Source: CBDFKS01 sp965248905
GTDB taxonomy: Bacteria; Chloroflexota; Dehalococcoidia; Lucifugimonadales; JAGWBF01
NCBI GenBank assembly: GCA_965248905.1
Contig: CBDFKS010000006.1
Coordinates: 434,001-498,000, forward strand
DNA: 64,000 nt
Direction of reading: 5' to 3'
Shown: piece by piece, positions 43,714 to 52,384 of the stretch
Layout: every line of letters begins with the position of its first letter
How positions within the stretch are numbered: the stretch's first letter is position 1
Program-made: the position numbers and the translations under genes
Notes under the pieces: generated by a model
What the model saw: only the letters and a program-made list of their open reading frames with translations
Told to the model about the DNA's origin: nothing
Database searches by the model: none

Positions 43714-44919
43714 TTAGCAGTGCCAGAGGATATGACCCATCTTTGCGCGTTTGGTGTGCATATAGGCCCTGTTCTCGTCGTTGGCCTCTACCTCAATTGG
43801 CACTCTGTCCACGATCTCTAGGTCGTAGCCGGCCAACCCCACCAGCTTCCGCGGATTATTCGTGAGGAGGCGCATCTTCTTCACTCCCAACTCTACCAGG
43901 ACCTGTGCCCCGATGCCGTAGTCACGTAGGTCCGACTCGAAGCCCAGCTTCTCATTTGCCTCTATGGTATCCATACCACTGTCCTGCAGGGAGTAGGCTC
44001 GTATCTTGTTATGAAGTCCTATACCCCTACCCTCTTGCTGCATGTATAGGAAGACGCCCTTACCCTCGTCGGCTATGATGTCCAAGGCCCGCTTGATCTG
44101 CTCGCCGCAGTCACATCTCAGGCTCCCGAAGACATCTCCGGTGAGGCACTCGCTATGTACCCTTACCAGAATGGGCTCGTCGGGCTCCCATTCACCCATG
44201 ACAAGGGCTAGGTGCTCACCCGGATCAACTATGCTCTTATAAGCCATTATTTGAAATTCGCCATGTACGGTGGGAAGGCGAGCTTCGGCGACCTTTTCCA
44301 CTAGAGTTTCGTGTCGCCTGCGATAGGCAATGATCTGGGCGATACTGACCATCTTCAGATCATGCTCTTGGGCGAAGGCTTCCAGGTCGGGCATCCGCGC
44401 CATGGTGCCATCCGGGTTCATGATCTCGCAGACTATGCCCGCAGGGTACAGGCCGTTGATACGGGCGAGGTCTATGATAGCCTCGGTGTGGCCCGCTCTT
44501 ACCAGCACACCACCCTCTTCGTATCTCAGAGGGAACAGGTGCCCAGGTCTCGCAAAGTCTGAGGCCTTGGCGTTAGAGTCTATTATGGCCTGTATAGTAA
44601 TGGCCCTGTCCTGGGCTGAAATACCCGTAGTAGTGCCTTTGGTGTAGTCGACCGAGACGGTAAAAGCCGTGCCATGTTTCGCATTGTTCTGGCCATTGAC
44701 CATCAGAGGCATCTCGAGCTGGTCCAGCCGATCGCCCATGACGGGCATGCACAGGAGACCTCGGGCGTGTTTAACAATGAAAGAGACCGCGTCTGCAGTC
44801 ACTTTCTCAGCGGGCATGACGAGGTCACCCTCATTCTCCCGCTTCTCGTCGTCTACCACAATAAGGAACTTTCCTTGGTTCAGCTCTTCCAAGGCTTCTT
44901 CTAGGGTCGCTAGAGGCAT
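43714..44919 (-). CDS. ribBA: Bifunctional DHBP synthase / GTP cyclohydrolase II
   Basis: Provides both early precursors of riboflavin. Residues 1-200 are dihydroxybutanone-phosphate synthase (DDEKRENEGDLVMPAE, RPGHLFPLR, VRAGHTEA). Residues 205-400 are GTP cyclohydrolase II, with the zinc cysteines in RVHSECLTGDVFGSLRCDC and the catalytic region MQQEGRGIGLHNKIRAY. At 401 residues it is complete. It is the last gene of a minus-strand unit after ribD and ribE. Confidence 0.95.
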   Translation of the reverse strand: MPLATLEEALEELNQGKFLIVVDDEKRENEGDLVMPAEKVTADAVSFIVKHARGLLCMPVMGDRLDQLEMPLMVNGQNNAKHGTAFTVSVDYTKGTTTGISAQDRAITIQAIIDSNAKASDFARPGHLFPLRYEEGGVLVRAGHTEAIIDLARINGLYPAGIVCEIMNPDGTMARMPDLEAFAQEHDLKMVSIAQIIAYRRRHETLVEKVAEARLPTVHGEFQIMAYKSIVDPGEHLALVMGEWEPDEPILVRVHSECLTGDVFGSLRCDCGEQIKRALDIIADEGKGVFLYMQQEGRGIGLHNKIRAYSLQDSGMDTIEANEKLGFESDLRDYGIGAQVLVELGVKKMRLLTNNPRKLVGLAGYDLEIVDRVPIEVEANDENRAYMHTKRAKMGHILWHC

Positions 44920-44958
44920 GCAACTACTCCAAAGGTAGAGTAAGAGGGGATTATTATA

Positions 44959-45555
44959 TCACGACCTGAAAAGGCTTTCCACGTACTTGGCCAGAATGTC
45001 AACCTCCAGGTTGACGAAATCCCCAATTGACCGCTCCTTCAATACTGTGTTTTCCAGTGTATATGGTATCACGGATATGGTAAAAGTCGAAGCTTTCTTC
45101 TTCGTAACGGTCAAGCTGATGCCATCGACAGCTACGAATCCCTTCTCCACGATATATGGCATCAGCCTTTTGGGGGCTCGGAAGCCCATCATCACGGAAT
45201 CTCCTTCGGGCTTGGCTGAGGTGAACCTTCCTCGGGCGTCCACGTGGCCCTGGACTATGTGACCTCCAAGCCGGTCTGAGACCGCCAGAGACCGCTCCAG
45301 ATTTACACCGTCTCCTATCGATAGAGAGCCCAGGTTCGTACGGCGTAGGGTCTCCAGCGCCAGATCCACGCTAAAGCCATGGCCATCCAGCTTAACTGCT
45401 GTCAGGCAAGCTCCATTTACTGAGATGCTGTCTCCGAGCCGGAGATCGGACATTACCTTTTCAGCCTGGACAGATAGCTGACCTACACCCAGATCTTGGG
45501 ATGGCGTGTCGAAGTGTACGACCCGGCCGACCTCTTCCACTATACCTGTGAACAT
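44959..45555 (-). CDS. ribE: Riboflavin synthase, alpha subunit type
   Basis: Dismutates two 6,7-dimethyl-8-ribityllumazines to riboflavin and a pyrimidine. The 198-residue protein has the diagnostic start MFTGIVEEVGRV and two lumazine-binding repeats; the first includes VNGACLTAV and the second VDGISLTV. It sits between ribD and ribBA, with 39 bp to the latter. No ribH (lumazine synthase) gene is visible in the window. Some bacteria call this gene ribC. Confidence 0.94.
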   Translation of the reverse strand: MFTGIVEEVGRVVHFDTPSQDLGVGQLSVQAEKVMSDLRLGDSISVNGACLTAVKLDGHGFSVDLALETLRRTNLGSLSIGDGVNLERSLAVSDRLGGHIVQGHVDARGRFTSAKPEGDSVMMGFRAPKRLMPYIVEKGFVAVDGISLTVTKKKASTFTISVIPYTLENTVLKERSIGDFVNLEVDILAKYVESLFRS

Positions 45556-45665
45556 ATGCTCCTTTCTGGCGTGAATGGCAGTGCTGGTAAGAAGGTGATT
45601 TTAAGAGCCCCTAACAAAACTCTTTTGGTGAACCATGGCCTAAAGGCAGGGGGTTTGATACCCTT

Positions 45666-46763
45666 TTAAGGGGGATAGCCGATGACCAGCAAGTCCTCCC
45701 CTAGCTGTTCTGCACGCACTCTTTGTAATCTAAGGGATTCCGTCATGTTAGCAACCCCGTTACCACCCACCGCCGACGGGGCGTTTTGGCCGCCTATGAT
45801 AACAGGGGCGATAAATGCGGCAATCTTGTCTACCAAGTGATCGTCGAACAAAGAGCCCAGTAAGGTGCCTCCGCCCTCCACCAGGATGCTGAGCAAGCCT
45901 CTATTGCCCAACTCCTTGAAGAGAGCGCGGGGATCTATGTTCCTTCCATTAGACGTCGGTAGCTGTAGCACTTCAGCGCCTGCATCCTTCAACGAATGTG
46001 TCCGTTCCACTGGAGCTTCGGTGACAGCAATGAGTGTATGCCCAGGCTCTTTGAGCAGGCGGGCGTTGGGTGGTGTTCTAGCCGTTCCGTCAAATATCAC
46101 TCGCAGTGGCTGACGCTCCAGGGATTTACCCTTCGCGTCCCGGACCGTGAGCTGTGGATCATCTCGCAATACGGTGTTTACACCGACCGCGATTGCGTCG
46201 GAAGTTCTGCGTATATCCTGTACGTAGGTTCGCGCCGCTACACCGGTGATCCATTTGGAGTCGCCGGTATGGGTAGCTATTTTGCCGTCCAGGCTCATGG
46301 CAAACTTGGCGGTGACGAATGGCAGCCCCGTATTGACGTGCTTGGCAAAGGCTTCAGACACTTCTCTGGCGGCTTCCTCTTCTTCGCCTGCGTATACTGT
46401 GATGCCTGCCGCTTCCAGCTCGGCCAGCCCCTTTCCGTTGACTGATGGGTTCGGGTCTCTGATAGCCACATGTACTTCTGCTATGCTAGCTTCGATGATC
46501 GCTTGAGTACAGGGTGGAGTCCTGCCATAAGTACAGCAGGGTTCAAGGGTTACATATAGAGATGCACCCCGCGCCTTCGGACCCGCCTCGTTCAGAGCGG
46601 AGATTTCGGCGTGGTTCTGCCCAGGTGGCAATGTATATCCCTCGCCCAGCACTATGCCCTCTTTGACAATGACCGCACCCACCGCTGGATTTGGGCTGGT
46701 GGTGCCCAACGCCTGCCTGGCGAGTGCCAGAGCTCGTTGGATATGGTCTGTACTTGGGCTCAT
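45666..46763 (-). CDS. ribD: Riboflavin biosynthesis deaminase/reductase
   Basis: Deaminates and then reduces the pyrimidine intermediate of riboflavin synthesis. The zinc deaminase half has GQNHAEISALNEAG and LEPCCTYGRTPPC; the reductase half begins near TAKFAMSLDGKIATHTGDSKWITG and ends with LVEGGGTLLGSLFD. I start at ATG 46763 (MSPSTDHIQRALAL), 13 bp after the dcd stop; the longer upstream frame overlaps dcd and lacks similarity. Confidence 0.93.
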   Translation of the reverse strand: MSPSTDHIQRALALARQALGTTSPNPAVGAVIVKEGIVLGEGYTLPPGQNHAEISALNEAGPKARGASLYVTLEPCCTYGRTPPCTQAIIEASIAEVHVAIRDPNPSVNGKGLAELEAAGITVYAGEEEEAAREVSEAFAKHVNTGLPFVTAKFAMSLDGKIATHTGDSKWITGVAARTYVQDIRRTSDAIAVGVNTVLRDDPQLTVRDAKGKSLERQPLRVIFDGTARTPPNARLLKEPGHTLIAVTEAPVERTHSLKDAGAEVLQLPTSNGRNIDPRALFKELGNRGLLSILVEGGGTLLGSLFDDHLVDKIAAFIAPVIIGGQNAPSAVGGNGVANMTESLRLQRVRAEQLGEDLLVIGYPP

Positions 46764-46776
46764 CAGACCTTGACCG

Positions 46777-47349
46777 TCATTTGGGCTGTGGATAGTTGCG
46801 ATAATACCTGCTGGGTTCCGGTTCCGCTTGGTCCTGGTACTTGCTGTCAAGAGACCGGCTCCCGTATATGTGTCTGGCGGGCGTGGTAAGCTTCATAAAG
46901 GATATCTGGGAGACCTTCATCCTGTAATAGAGAGTAATGGGTGAGCCTGAAACATTGCTTAGCTCCAATGTGAGGTGGCCTCTCCATCCGGGGTCCACCC
47001 ATCCCGCGGTTGAGTGTACCAATAAACCCAGCCTACCAAGGGAGCTTTTGCCGTCCAGGCGCGCAGCTATGTTCCTTGGAAGACAAACTCGCTCGAGGAT
47101 AACCCCTAAGGCGAACTCACTAGGGTGCAGAAAGAAGGGGTTGACCTCATCGATCTCCACTGACTCGGTCAATTCCGGCAGCTCTTGTTTTACGTCGATA
47201 TATGGCACCCTGGAGTTACGGAAGACCCGCAGCTTCTTGCCGAGGCGGAGGTCGACGCTTGCGGGTTGAAGCAGGCTTTCGTCCCAGGGGTCTATTATGA
47301 TCTTTCCCGCCTCCACTGCTTCTTGGATACTTTTGTCGCTTAAGAGCAT
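46777..47349 (-). CDS. dcd: dCTP deaminase family protein
   Basis: Converts dCTP to dUTP, or directly to dUMP in the bifunctional branch. The 190-residue protein begins MLLSDKSIQEAVEAGKIII; LQPASVDLRLG and DGKSSLGRLGLLVHSTAGWV are the conserved trimer-site motifs with the catalytic glutamate region downstream (GHLTLELSN). I choose ATG 47349 because the upstream extension is unlike the family. It heads the dcd-ribD unit. Confidence 0.9.
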   Translation of the reverse strand: MLLSDKSIQEAVEAGKIIIDPWDESLLQPASVDLRLGKKLRVFRNSRVPYIDVKQELPELTESVEIDEVNPFFLHPSEFALGVILERVCLPRNIAARLDGKSSLGRLGLLVHSTAGWVDPGWRGHLTLELSNVSGSPITLYYRMKVSQISFMKLTTPARHIYGSRSLDSKYQDQAEPEPSRYYRNYPQPK

Positions 47350-47452
47350 GACAGACCCCTCACTCCTTCCTGCTTCAACCGGTAACTTGCTGGTGAACAG
47401 TTTAACGCTACGGCGGGAGCTGTTCAAGCCTGGTTTCAAGAAGCCAGACAAT

Positions 47453-47488
47453 AAAAAAGGGCCCCGGCGAAGCAGCCGGAGCCCTTTT
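47453..47488 (-). terminator. Intrinsic terminator after the SIMPL lipoprotein gene
   Basis: On the minus strand GGGCTCCGGC pairs with GCCGGGGCCC across a TGCTTC loop and is followed by TTTTTTATTG. It lies about 20 bp after the stop at 47508; the A-run on the other side also allows function in the opposite direction. Confidence 0.85.
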
Positions 47489-47507
47489 GAAGAGCCTTGG
47501 AAGGCCA

Positions 47508-48464
47508 TTACTCAGTGATTGAGAAGGTGCCCTGTATGTTGACGCTCACCGTCAGCTCTCCCGCGTTGATCGACGTTGGTGGGGGTGCAGCCTCCAGCGA
47601 AGCTTCCGCCATGGCCCGTGCGAAGATGGGCTGAGGCCTGGGTACGAAGCCGCCACTCTCGCTCAGATATAGCGGACTACCTAGTTGAACTCCGGTGAGG
47701 TCAGCTAGCTGTTGCGCCTTCGCCATGAGGTTCTGAACTGCCTTTTCCCGAGCTTGGGCTTCCAGAGCTGTCGTGTCATCTACCGTGAAAGTCAGCCCTT
47801 GGATCCGTACCGAGTCTCCAGCTGCCGCGGCCACATCGTCGATCAAAACGCCGACGCTACCTATATCCCTTATTCGCACTGTCAGCTGATTGTCTACTCG
47901 GAACCCTACCAGCTCTTGCCGCCCTCGATCTCTGTTGAACGTGTACTCAGGGGAGATATTGAAGAACCGGGTCTGAATGTCTCTTGCCTCTATGTCTTTG
48001 TCCTCCAACACGCGAGTGACACCGTCCATGGCCTGAGAAGCCTGGGCGCGAGCTGCGCCAACGGTGCTGGCCCTGGCTTCAACCCCTACCTGAAGGATGG
48101 CCAAATCCGGGGTAGTGGTCACTTCTCCATGGCCTGTGACCCATATACCCAACTGCTGGGTAGAGCTGAACTGGGCGCTGGGTGCGCCTAGCGCCACCGA
48201 CGACACTGCACGGGTTTCGACCACCGGTTGTTGTGCTCCTGAGACCTCGCTGGATACGATTATCGACTCCAAAGGAATCACGGGAACCGTGCCTGAGGTG
48301 TTGACCTCGGGAGCAGGTGAGTTGGTCTGTGCATCGGGTTTGGAGTCCGAGTTCGCCGATGAACTCCCACAAGCGGCGGCCACAAGCATGACTGCTATCA
48401 GGCCGGCTATCAGGATGAAGAGCTTGCCCCTGTTACTGGCGTATCTGGTGAATATCCTTGTCAT
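47508..48464 (-). CDS. SIMPL-domain (DUF541) lipoprotein
   Basis: A 318-residue exported protein. A basic N-terminus, a long hydrophobic stretch and the lipobox VAAAC (around residue 32) predict a lipoprotein; a low-complexity Ser/Pro linker follows. The SIMPL/DUF541 domain starts near GIWVTGHGEVTTTPDLAILQ and includes the paired MDGVTRVLEDKDIEARDIQT and LMAKAQQLADLTGVQLG. The family forms barrel-like oligomers of unclear purpose, some linked to stress tolerance. It ends at a strong terminator. Confidence 0.9.
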   Translation of the reverse strand: MTRIFTRYASNRGKLFILIAGLIAVMLVAAACGSSSANSDSKPDAQTNSPAPEVNTSGTVPVIPLESIIVSSEVSGAQQPVVETRAVSSVALGAPSAQFSSTQQLGIWVTGHGEVTTTPDLAILQVGVEARASTVGAARAQASQAMDGVTRVLEDKDIEARDIQTRFFNISPEYTFNRDRGRQELVGFRVDNQLTVRIRDIGSVGVLIDDVAAAAGDSVRIQGLTFTVDDTTALEAQAREKAVQNLMAKAQQLADLTGVQLGSPLYLSESGGFVPRPQPIFARAMAEASLEAAPPPTSINAGELTVSVNIQGTFSITE

Positions 48465-48549
48465 TGTGTACCTCCTACGACTTTCGATTTGATTTTGAGC
48501 GCCCTACACATTAGGACGAAGGATGTGAGGAAAAAGTTCCCTGCGCCGA

Positions 48550-49563
48550 TTATGAGGCTATATGAGTACGGCGACGCCACATGCGGTGGAAAAGTACCCC
48601 CGATAGGAGAAGGGCTACTCCGCCCAACGCCCCTTCCAGCACGTGCCAGAGAGTAGAGGTGCTGCCCTGCACAGTTTCGACGGGCTCGGCGGCCAAGGCC
48701 TCCGCTGTGGTCACTGGCGCAACAGCCTCAACTTGCTCCAATCCAGTTTCAAGCGGAGCAGCCGCTTCTGGGGGTACTGACAAGGTCTCTTCCGCGATCT
48801 TGCTTTCGGCTGCGGCTATCTCGGGCTCTGAGTCCTCGACAGCCATTGCAGCTACCGGCACTTCAGCATCCTCGACGGCCGCCATCTGGGGCGCCGGGGT
48901 GGGCATCGGAGCGGCAGATGCGGCTCTCTCTGCTGCGGGAGGAGCTGCCGCAACTTCGCTTTCGAGCTGGACCGGCGCCTCTTTTATCACCTCTTTCTCT
49001 ATCACTACCGCTTTAGCGACTTCTCGTATGGCCTCCTTCTGCACTTCCTTGGCCATTTCCCCCGGCACCTCTTTGATGACCTCTTTCTCCACTACCATCT
49101 CCTTTTCGACGGCTCTCATGGCTTCGACTTGTACTTCCTTCGCCGCCTCCACCGGCACTTCCGCGATGGTCTCTCTCTCGATTGCGTCGGGTATTTGGGT
49201 AGCCTTTCCCGCCAGTGAGCCGCTGAGGTCCGCGGAGACAACTACGGCAAAGACAATAGCGGCCAGGGAAGCGACAGCGCCATAAGCCCACGCCGGAGCC
49301 ATCAGTCTGCGGGAAGTCGGAGCCATTTCAGGCGCCTCGGCTATGGTGAATATACGGCTCGGGGCCCTCATGGGCACGCGCTTTAGCAGCCCGACGGTGT
49401 ATCTCAGAGATGCTATTTCGTCCGCACAGGTGCTGCAGGCCTCCACGTGACGCTCCACCGACAAGCGATCTTCGTCGGAGAGCCGCTGGTCAATGTACTC
49501 TGAAAGCATCTCTGGGCTGAGGTGCTCTGTCTTTCTTCTAAATATCCACATACTTCTAATCAT
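48550..49563 (-). CDS. Membrane anti-sigma factor with zinc finger and long repeat region
   Basis: About 337 residues. The cytoplasmic N-terminus has the ZAS/zf-HC2 zinc finger ERHVEACSTCADE; a membrane helix spans about 91-112. Outside, residues 135-194 are two tandem 30-residue repeats starting EVPVEAAKEV and EVPGEMAKEV and both ending EKEVIK, then an Ala/Glu/Pro-rich stretch and a second membrane helix near the C-terminus. The start overlaps the sigma-factor stop by 8 bp, the normal layout of a sigma/anti-sigma pair. The signal sensed is unknown. Confidence 0.87.
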   Translation of the reverse strand: MIRSMWIFRRKTEHLSPEMLSEYIDQRLSDEDRLSVERHVEACSTCADEIASLRYTVGLLKRVPMRAPSRIFTIAEAPEMAPTSRRLMAPAWAYGAVASLAAIVFAVVVSADLSGSLAGKATQIPDAIERETIAEVPVEAAKEVQVEAMRAVEKEMVVEKEVIKEVPGEMAKEVQKEAIREVAKAVVIEKEVIKEAPVQLESEVAAAPPAAERAASAAPMPTPAPQMAAVEDAEVPVAAMAVEDSEPEIAAAESKIAEETLSVPPEAAAPLETGLEQVEAVAPVTTAEALAAEPVETVQGSTSTLWHVLEGALGGVALLLSGVLFHRMWRRRTHIAS

Positions 49564-50251
49564 TCTGACGAAATTGCTGGGGCAGAAGTTCCCGATATTT
49601 CTGAATATAGTCCCTGACCTCGGCACGACCCCTGGCGATGCGTGACTTTACAGTACCGAGGGAACAGCTACAGATCTCCGCGGCCTCTTCATAGCTATAT
49701 CCCTGTACATCAACCAAGGTTAGGACGGGCCGGCGCTCTTCCGGCAGATGTTGAAGGGATTCCTGTATAGCCCTGCCAAGCTCTTGGCGCAAGGCATAAT
49801 CTTCTGGAGACTCATCAGGTGAGACAACGTCAACGGGCGGAGCATCGGACTCTTCCGGGTTCAAAGGAGAGTAGTCCAAAGAAATTGCAGGTCGGGATTT
49901 TCTGGACCTGAGATAATCACGAGCGGCGTTGGCCGCAATCCTCATTAGCCAAGCGCGTAGATTATCCCCACGGAAGCTTCCAAAGGCCTTGTACCCGGAA
50001 AGCAGGACTTCCTGCAACACATCCTCGGCTGCGGCCCAGTCACCCAGCATCTGTGCAATCAGGTTATACGCCCTGGTCTGATAACTCTCAATGATGCAGT
50101 TATAGCAGTGGCGTTGCCCCTTGCGGTCTTTCACGACAAGGGTCGCGTGGCCTTTGCATTCGAACTCTGTGCTTACTGCCATTTCAAACTGGGCATCGGT
50201 CTGTTCCTTATCAGATCGCGGGTGCCGGGATGCGAGTGTGACTGTTTCCAA
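49556..50251 (-). CDS. ECF-type RNA polymerase sigma factor
   Basis: A 231-residue sigma-70 family factor of the ECF type. Region 2 is visible in DWAAAEDVLQEVLLSGYKAF and RAWLMRIAANAARDYL; region 4 in LTLVDVQGYSYEEAAEICSC and SLGTVKSRIARGRAEVRD. The N-terminal 50 residues precede region 2 and contain Cys-rich ECKGHATL and HCYNC, unusual for ECF factors. The start (TTG 50251) is uncertain; an ATG at 50182 would remove 23 residues. The anti-sigma gene overlaps its end. Confidence 0.88.
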   Translation of the reverse strand: METVTLASRHPRSDKEQTDAQFEMAVSTEFECKGHATLVVKDRKGQRHCYNCIIESYQTRAYNLIAQMLGDWAAAEDVLQEVLLSGYKAFGSFRGDNLRAWLMRIAANAARDYLRSRKSRPAISLDYSPLNPEESDAPPVDVVSPDESPEDYALRQELGRAIQESLQHLPEERRPVLTLVDVQGYSYEEAAEICSCSLGTVKSRIARGRAEVRDYIQKYRELLPQQFRQND

Positions 50252-50385
50252 TGTTATGGTGGTACCAGCACACCGTCAAGGCGGCGAATAGCTCAAACAC
50301 TGAAGGTTCTGGGGCCGAAGTGACCGATGGTCATTCAACTCCTTGGTCGGGCGTCTGGAGGCTTCCGATAGGCAGCCTATTCTCC

Positions 50386-50414
50386 TTGACAGGCGCAAGC
50401 TGGAAGCCTACAAT
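50386..50414 (+). promoter_or_regulatory. Promoter of the mqn operon
   Basis: TTGACA (50386-50391), a 17-bp spacer and TACAAT (50409-50414), pointing at mqnE 120 bp downstream. It is divergent from the sigma-factor gene. Confidence 0.7.
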
Positions 50415-50535
50415 CCTCTCTGGAGAACGACTATCGTTCATGTTAACATTCCTATTGTAACCGTTAGGGATTCAACTGATTTCAAGAGCACAGAATAGGT
50501 CCCTATTAGACGCTAGAGTGAGGTGAGGCTGGAAG

Positions 50536-51633
50536 ATGCGGGTGGTAGAAGGCATAGGGTTCATGGACACGCAGCTTATCCCCATATGGGAGAAAGTGCT
50601 CGTCGGACAGCGCCTCTCTCTGGAAGATGGGGTAAGGCTGTTCGAGACCTGGGATTTCCCGGCAGTAGGGCGAATGGCGGGGCATGTAAAGAGCCAGCAG
50701 AGTGGCGACAGAGTCTTCTTCGTGTTGAACCGTCACCTAAACCCGACAAACATCTGTGTTCTCTCCTGCAGCTTCTGTGACTTTGCCAAGAAGAAGGGTG
50801 ATCCCGACGCCTACGAGATGAGCATGGAGCAGATCCTGGACCATGTGGATGAGGACACGAGGGAAGTACACATGGTGGGGGGACACCATCCCGATTGGCC
50901 CTTCGAAAAGTATGTGGACATCGTGAGGACTATCCACGAAGCTTATCCCGATGTCCAGGTCAAGGCCTTTACCGCTGCGGAGATAGACTACTTCGACCGC
51001 CGTTGGGAGATTCCTCCTGAGGAGTCTCTGGCCCGCCTGAAGGAAGCCGGGCTTCGCTCGATGCCCGGAGGTGGGGCCGAGGTCTTCTCCAGCCGTGTGC
51101 ACAAGCTTCTGTTTCGGGGCAAGAGCAATGCCGACAGATGGATCGAAATTCACCGCATAGCCCATCAGATGGGCATCCCATCCAACGCAACGCTCCTATA
51201 TGGGCACATAGAGACCTACCAAGAGCGAGTGGAGCATCTGATGCGTCTAAGAGAGCTTCAGGACGAGACGGGGGGGTTCCTTGCGTTCATTCCGCTGGAA
51301 TATCAGACAGGGGACACCCATCTAGTGCCTAGGCAGGCATCCGCCATAGATGACCTCAAGACGATCGCCGCGGCAAGATTAATGCTGGACAACTTCCCCC
51401 ATATCAAAGCCTATTGGGTGATGATCACCGAGGAGACGGCGTCGGTAGGGCTGCATTTCGGTGCCAGCGACCTGGACGGTACCATCGGGCGGGAGCGGAT
51501 CGCTCACGCTGCCAAGGCAGCCAGTCCTGCAGGCTTGGCCAGGGAGCGTGTGGTCAACCTAATCAGAGATGCCCAGAAGGTCCCAGTAGAGCGGGATGCT
51601 CTCTACAACGTGGTACACGTTTATGAAAATTAG
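50536..51633 (+). CDS. mqnE: Aminofutalosine synthase
   Basis: A radical SAM enzyme joining chorismate-derived 3-enolpyruvylbenzoate to SAM to form aminofutalosine, an early step of menaquinone synthesis by the futalosine route. The 365-residue protein carries the iron-sulfur motif CVLSCSFCDFAKK, followed by EVHMVGGHHPDWPFEKY and GLRSMPGGGAEVF, both typical of MqnE. First gene of the mqn operon; mqnA starts inside its last codons. Confidence 0.93.
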   Translation: MRVVEGIGFMDTQLIPIWEKVLVGQRLSLEDGVRLFETWDFPAVGRMAGHVKSQQSGDRVFFVLNRHLNPTNICVLSCSFCDFAKKKGDPDAYEMSMEQILDHVDEDTREVHMVGGHHPDWPFEKYVDIVRTIHEAYPDVQVKAFTAAEIDYFDRRWEIPPEESLARLKEAGLRSMPGGGAEVFSSRVHKLLFRGKSNADRWIEIHRIAHQMGIPSNATLLYGHIETYQERVEHLMRLRELQDETGGFLAFIPLEYQTGDTHLVPRQASAIDDLKTIAAARLMLDNFPHIKAYWVMITEETASVGLHFGASDLDGTIGRERIAHAAKAASPAGLARERVVNLIRDAQKVPVERDALYNVVHVYEN

Positions 51634-52384
51634 AGTAGGCAAGATACCGTATCTCAACTCGGAACCCTTTTATTACAAGCTGAACCGAAAAGAGATCGAG
51701 TTGCACACGATGGTCCCCAGCGCTCTATCCAAGGCAGCCGAAGACGGCGAGATAGACGCAGGCCCACTCCCTATAGTCGACTATTTCCGCATGGAAGACC
51801 GCTTCACGCGGGTTGGACAATTCTGCATAGCCACTTCTCAGAAATCCCGTAGCATACTGTTCTACTCAAAACGCCCCATCCAGGAACTCGATGGAGCTAC
51901 TGTAGGCGTAACGAGCGAGACATCGACCACCAAGCGACTGATGGAAGTGCTTTTCGCCAACAGGTTCCACGTCACGCCTGGGAAGTATGTATCTCTCAGT
52001 GACCCCAACGACGCCTTCCTGTTGATAGGCGACGAGGCTTTGAGAAAGCGGTACGGCGTTCCCTCCTACCCCTATCGATACGATTTTGGGGAGGAGTGGT
52101 ACCGCTGGACCCAGATGCCCTTCGTCTTCGCCCTCTGGGTTATTCGAAAAGACATGGGCGAGCGGGCGGCCAGCTATCTGGAGAACGTTCTGTATTCCTG
52201 TGTCGATGAAGGACTTGAACACATGTACACCATAGGCCAGATGCGGGAAGATGTCAGGATGAGTGGCAAGGAGATCGTGGAATATTTTCAAGGATTACGT
52301 TATTGGGCAGGGGTTGGGGAGATCAAGGCAATGAAACTTTTCAGAGAATACCTGGAGTTGTTACCCAGCATGAAGGCCGTCTGA
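51623..52384 (+). CDS. mqnA: Chorismate dehydratase
   Basis: Dehydrates chorismate to 3-enolpyruvylbenzoate, the first committed step of the futalosine pathway. The 253-residue protein shows VGKIPYLNSEPFYYKL, DAGPLPIVDYFRM, and VTSETSTTKRLMEVLF, the usual MqnA periplasmic-binding-protein-like pattern. The ATG at 51623 overlaps the mqnE stop by 11 bp, and the TGA overlaps the mqnC start (TGATG), so the operon is translationally coupled. Confidence 0.93.
   Translation: MKIRVGKIPYLNSEPFYYKLNRKEIELHTMVPSALSKAAEDGEIDAGPLPIVDYFRMEDRFTRVGQFCIATSQKSRSILFYSKRPIQELDGATVGVTSETSTTKRLMEVLFANRFHVTPGKYVSLSDPNDAFLLIGDEALRKRYGVPSYPYRYDFGEEWYRWTQMPFVFALWVIRKDMGERAASYLENVLYSCVDEGLEHMYTIGQMREDVRMSGKEIVEYFQGLRYWAGVGEIKAMKLFREYLELLPSMKAV

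Noticed and set aside
45556..45665. FMN riboswitch near the riboflavin genes
   Set aside because: The gap between ribE and ribD is too short, and the conserved RFN elements are absent there and upstream of dcd.
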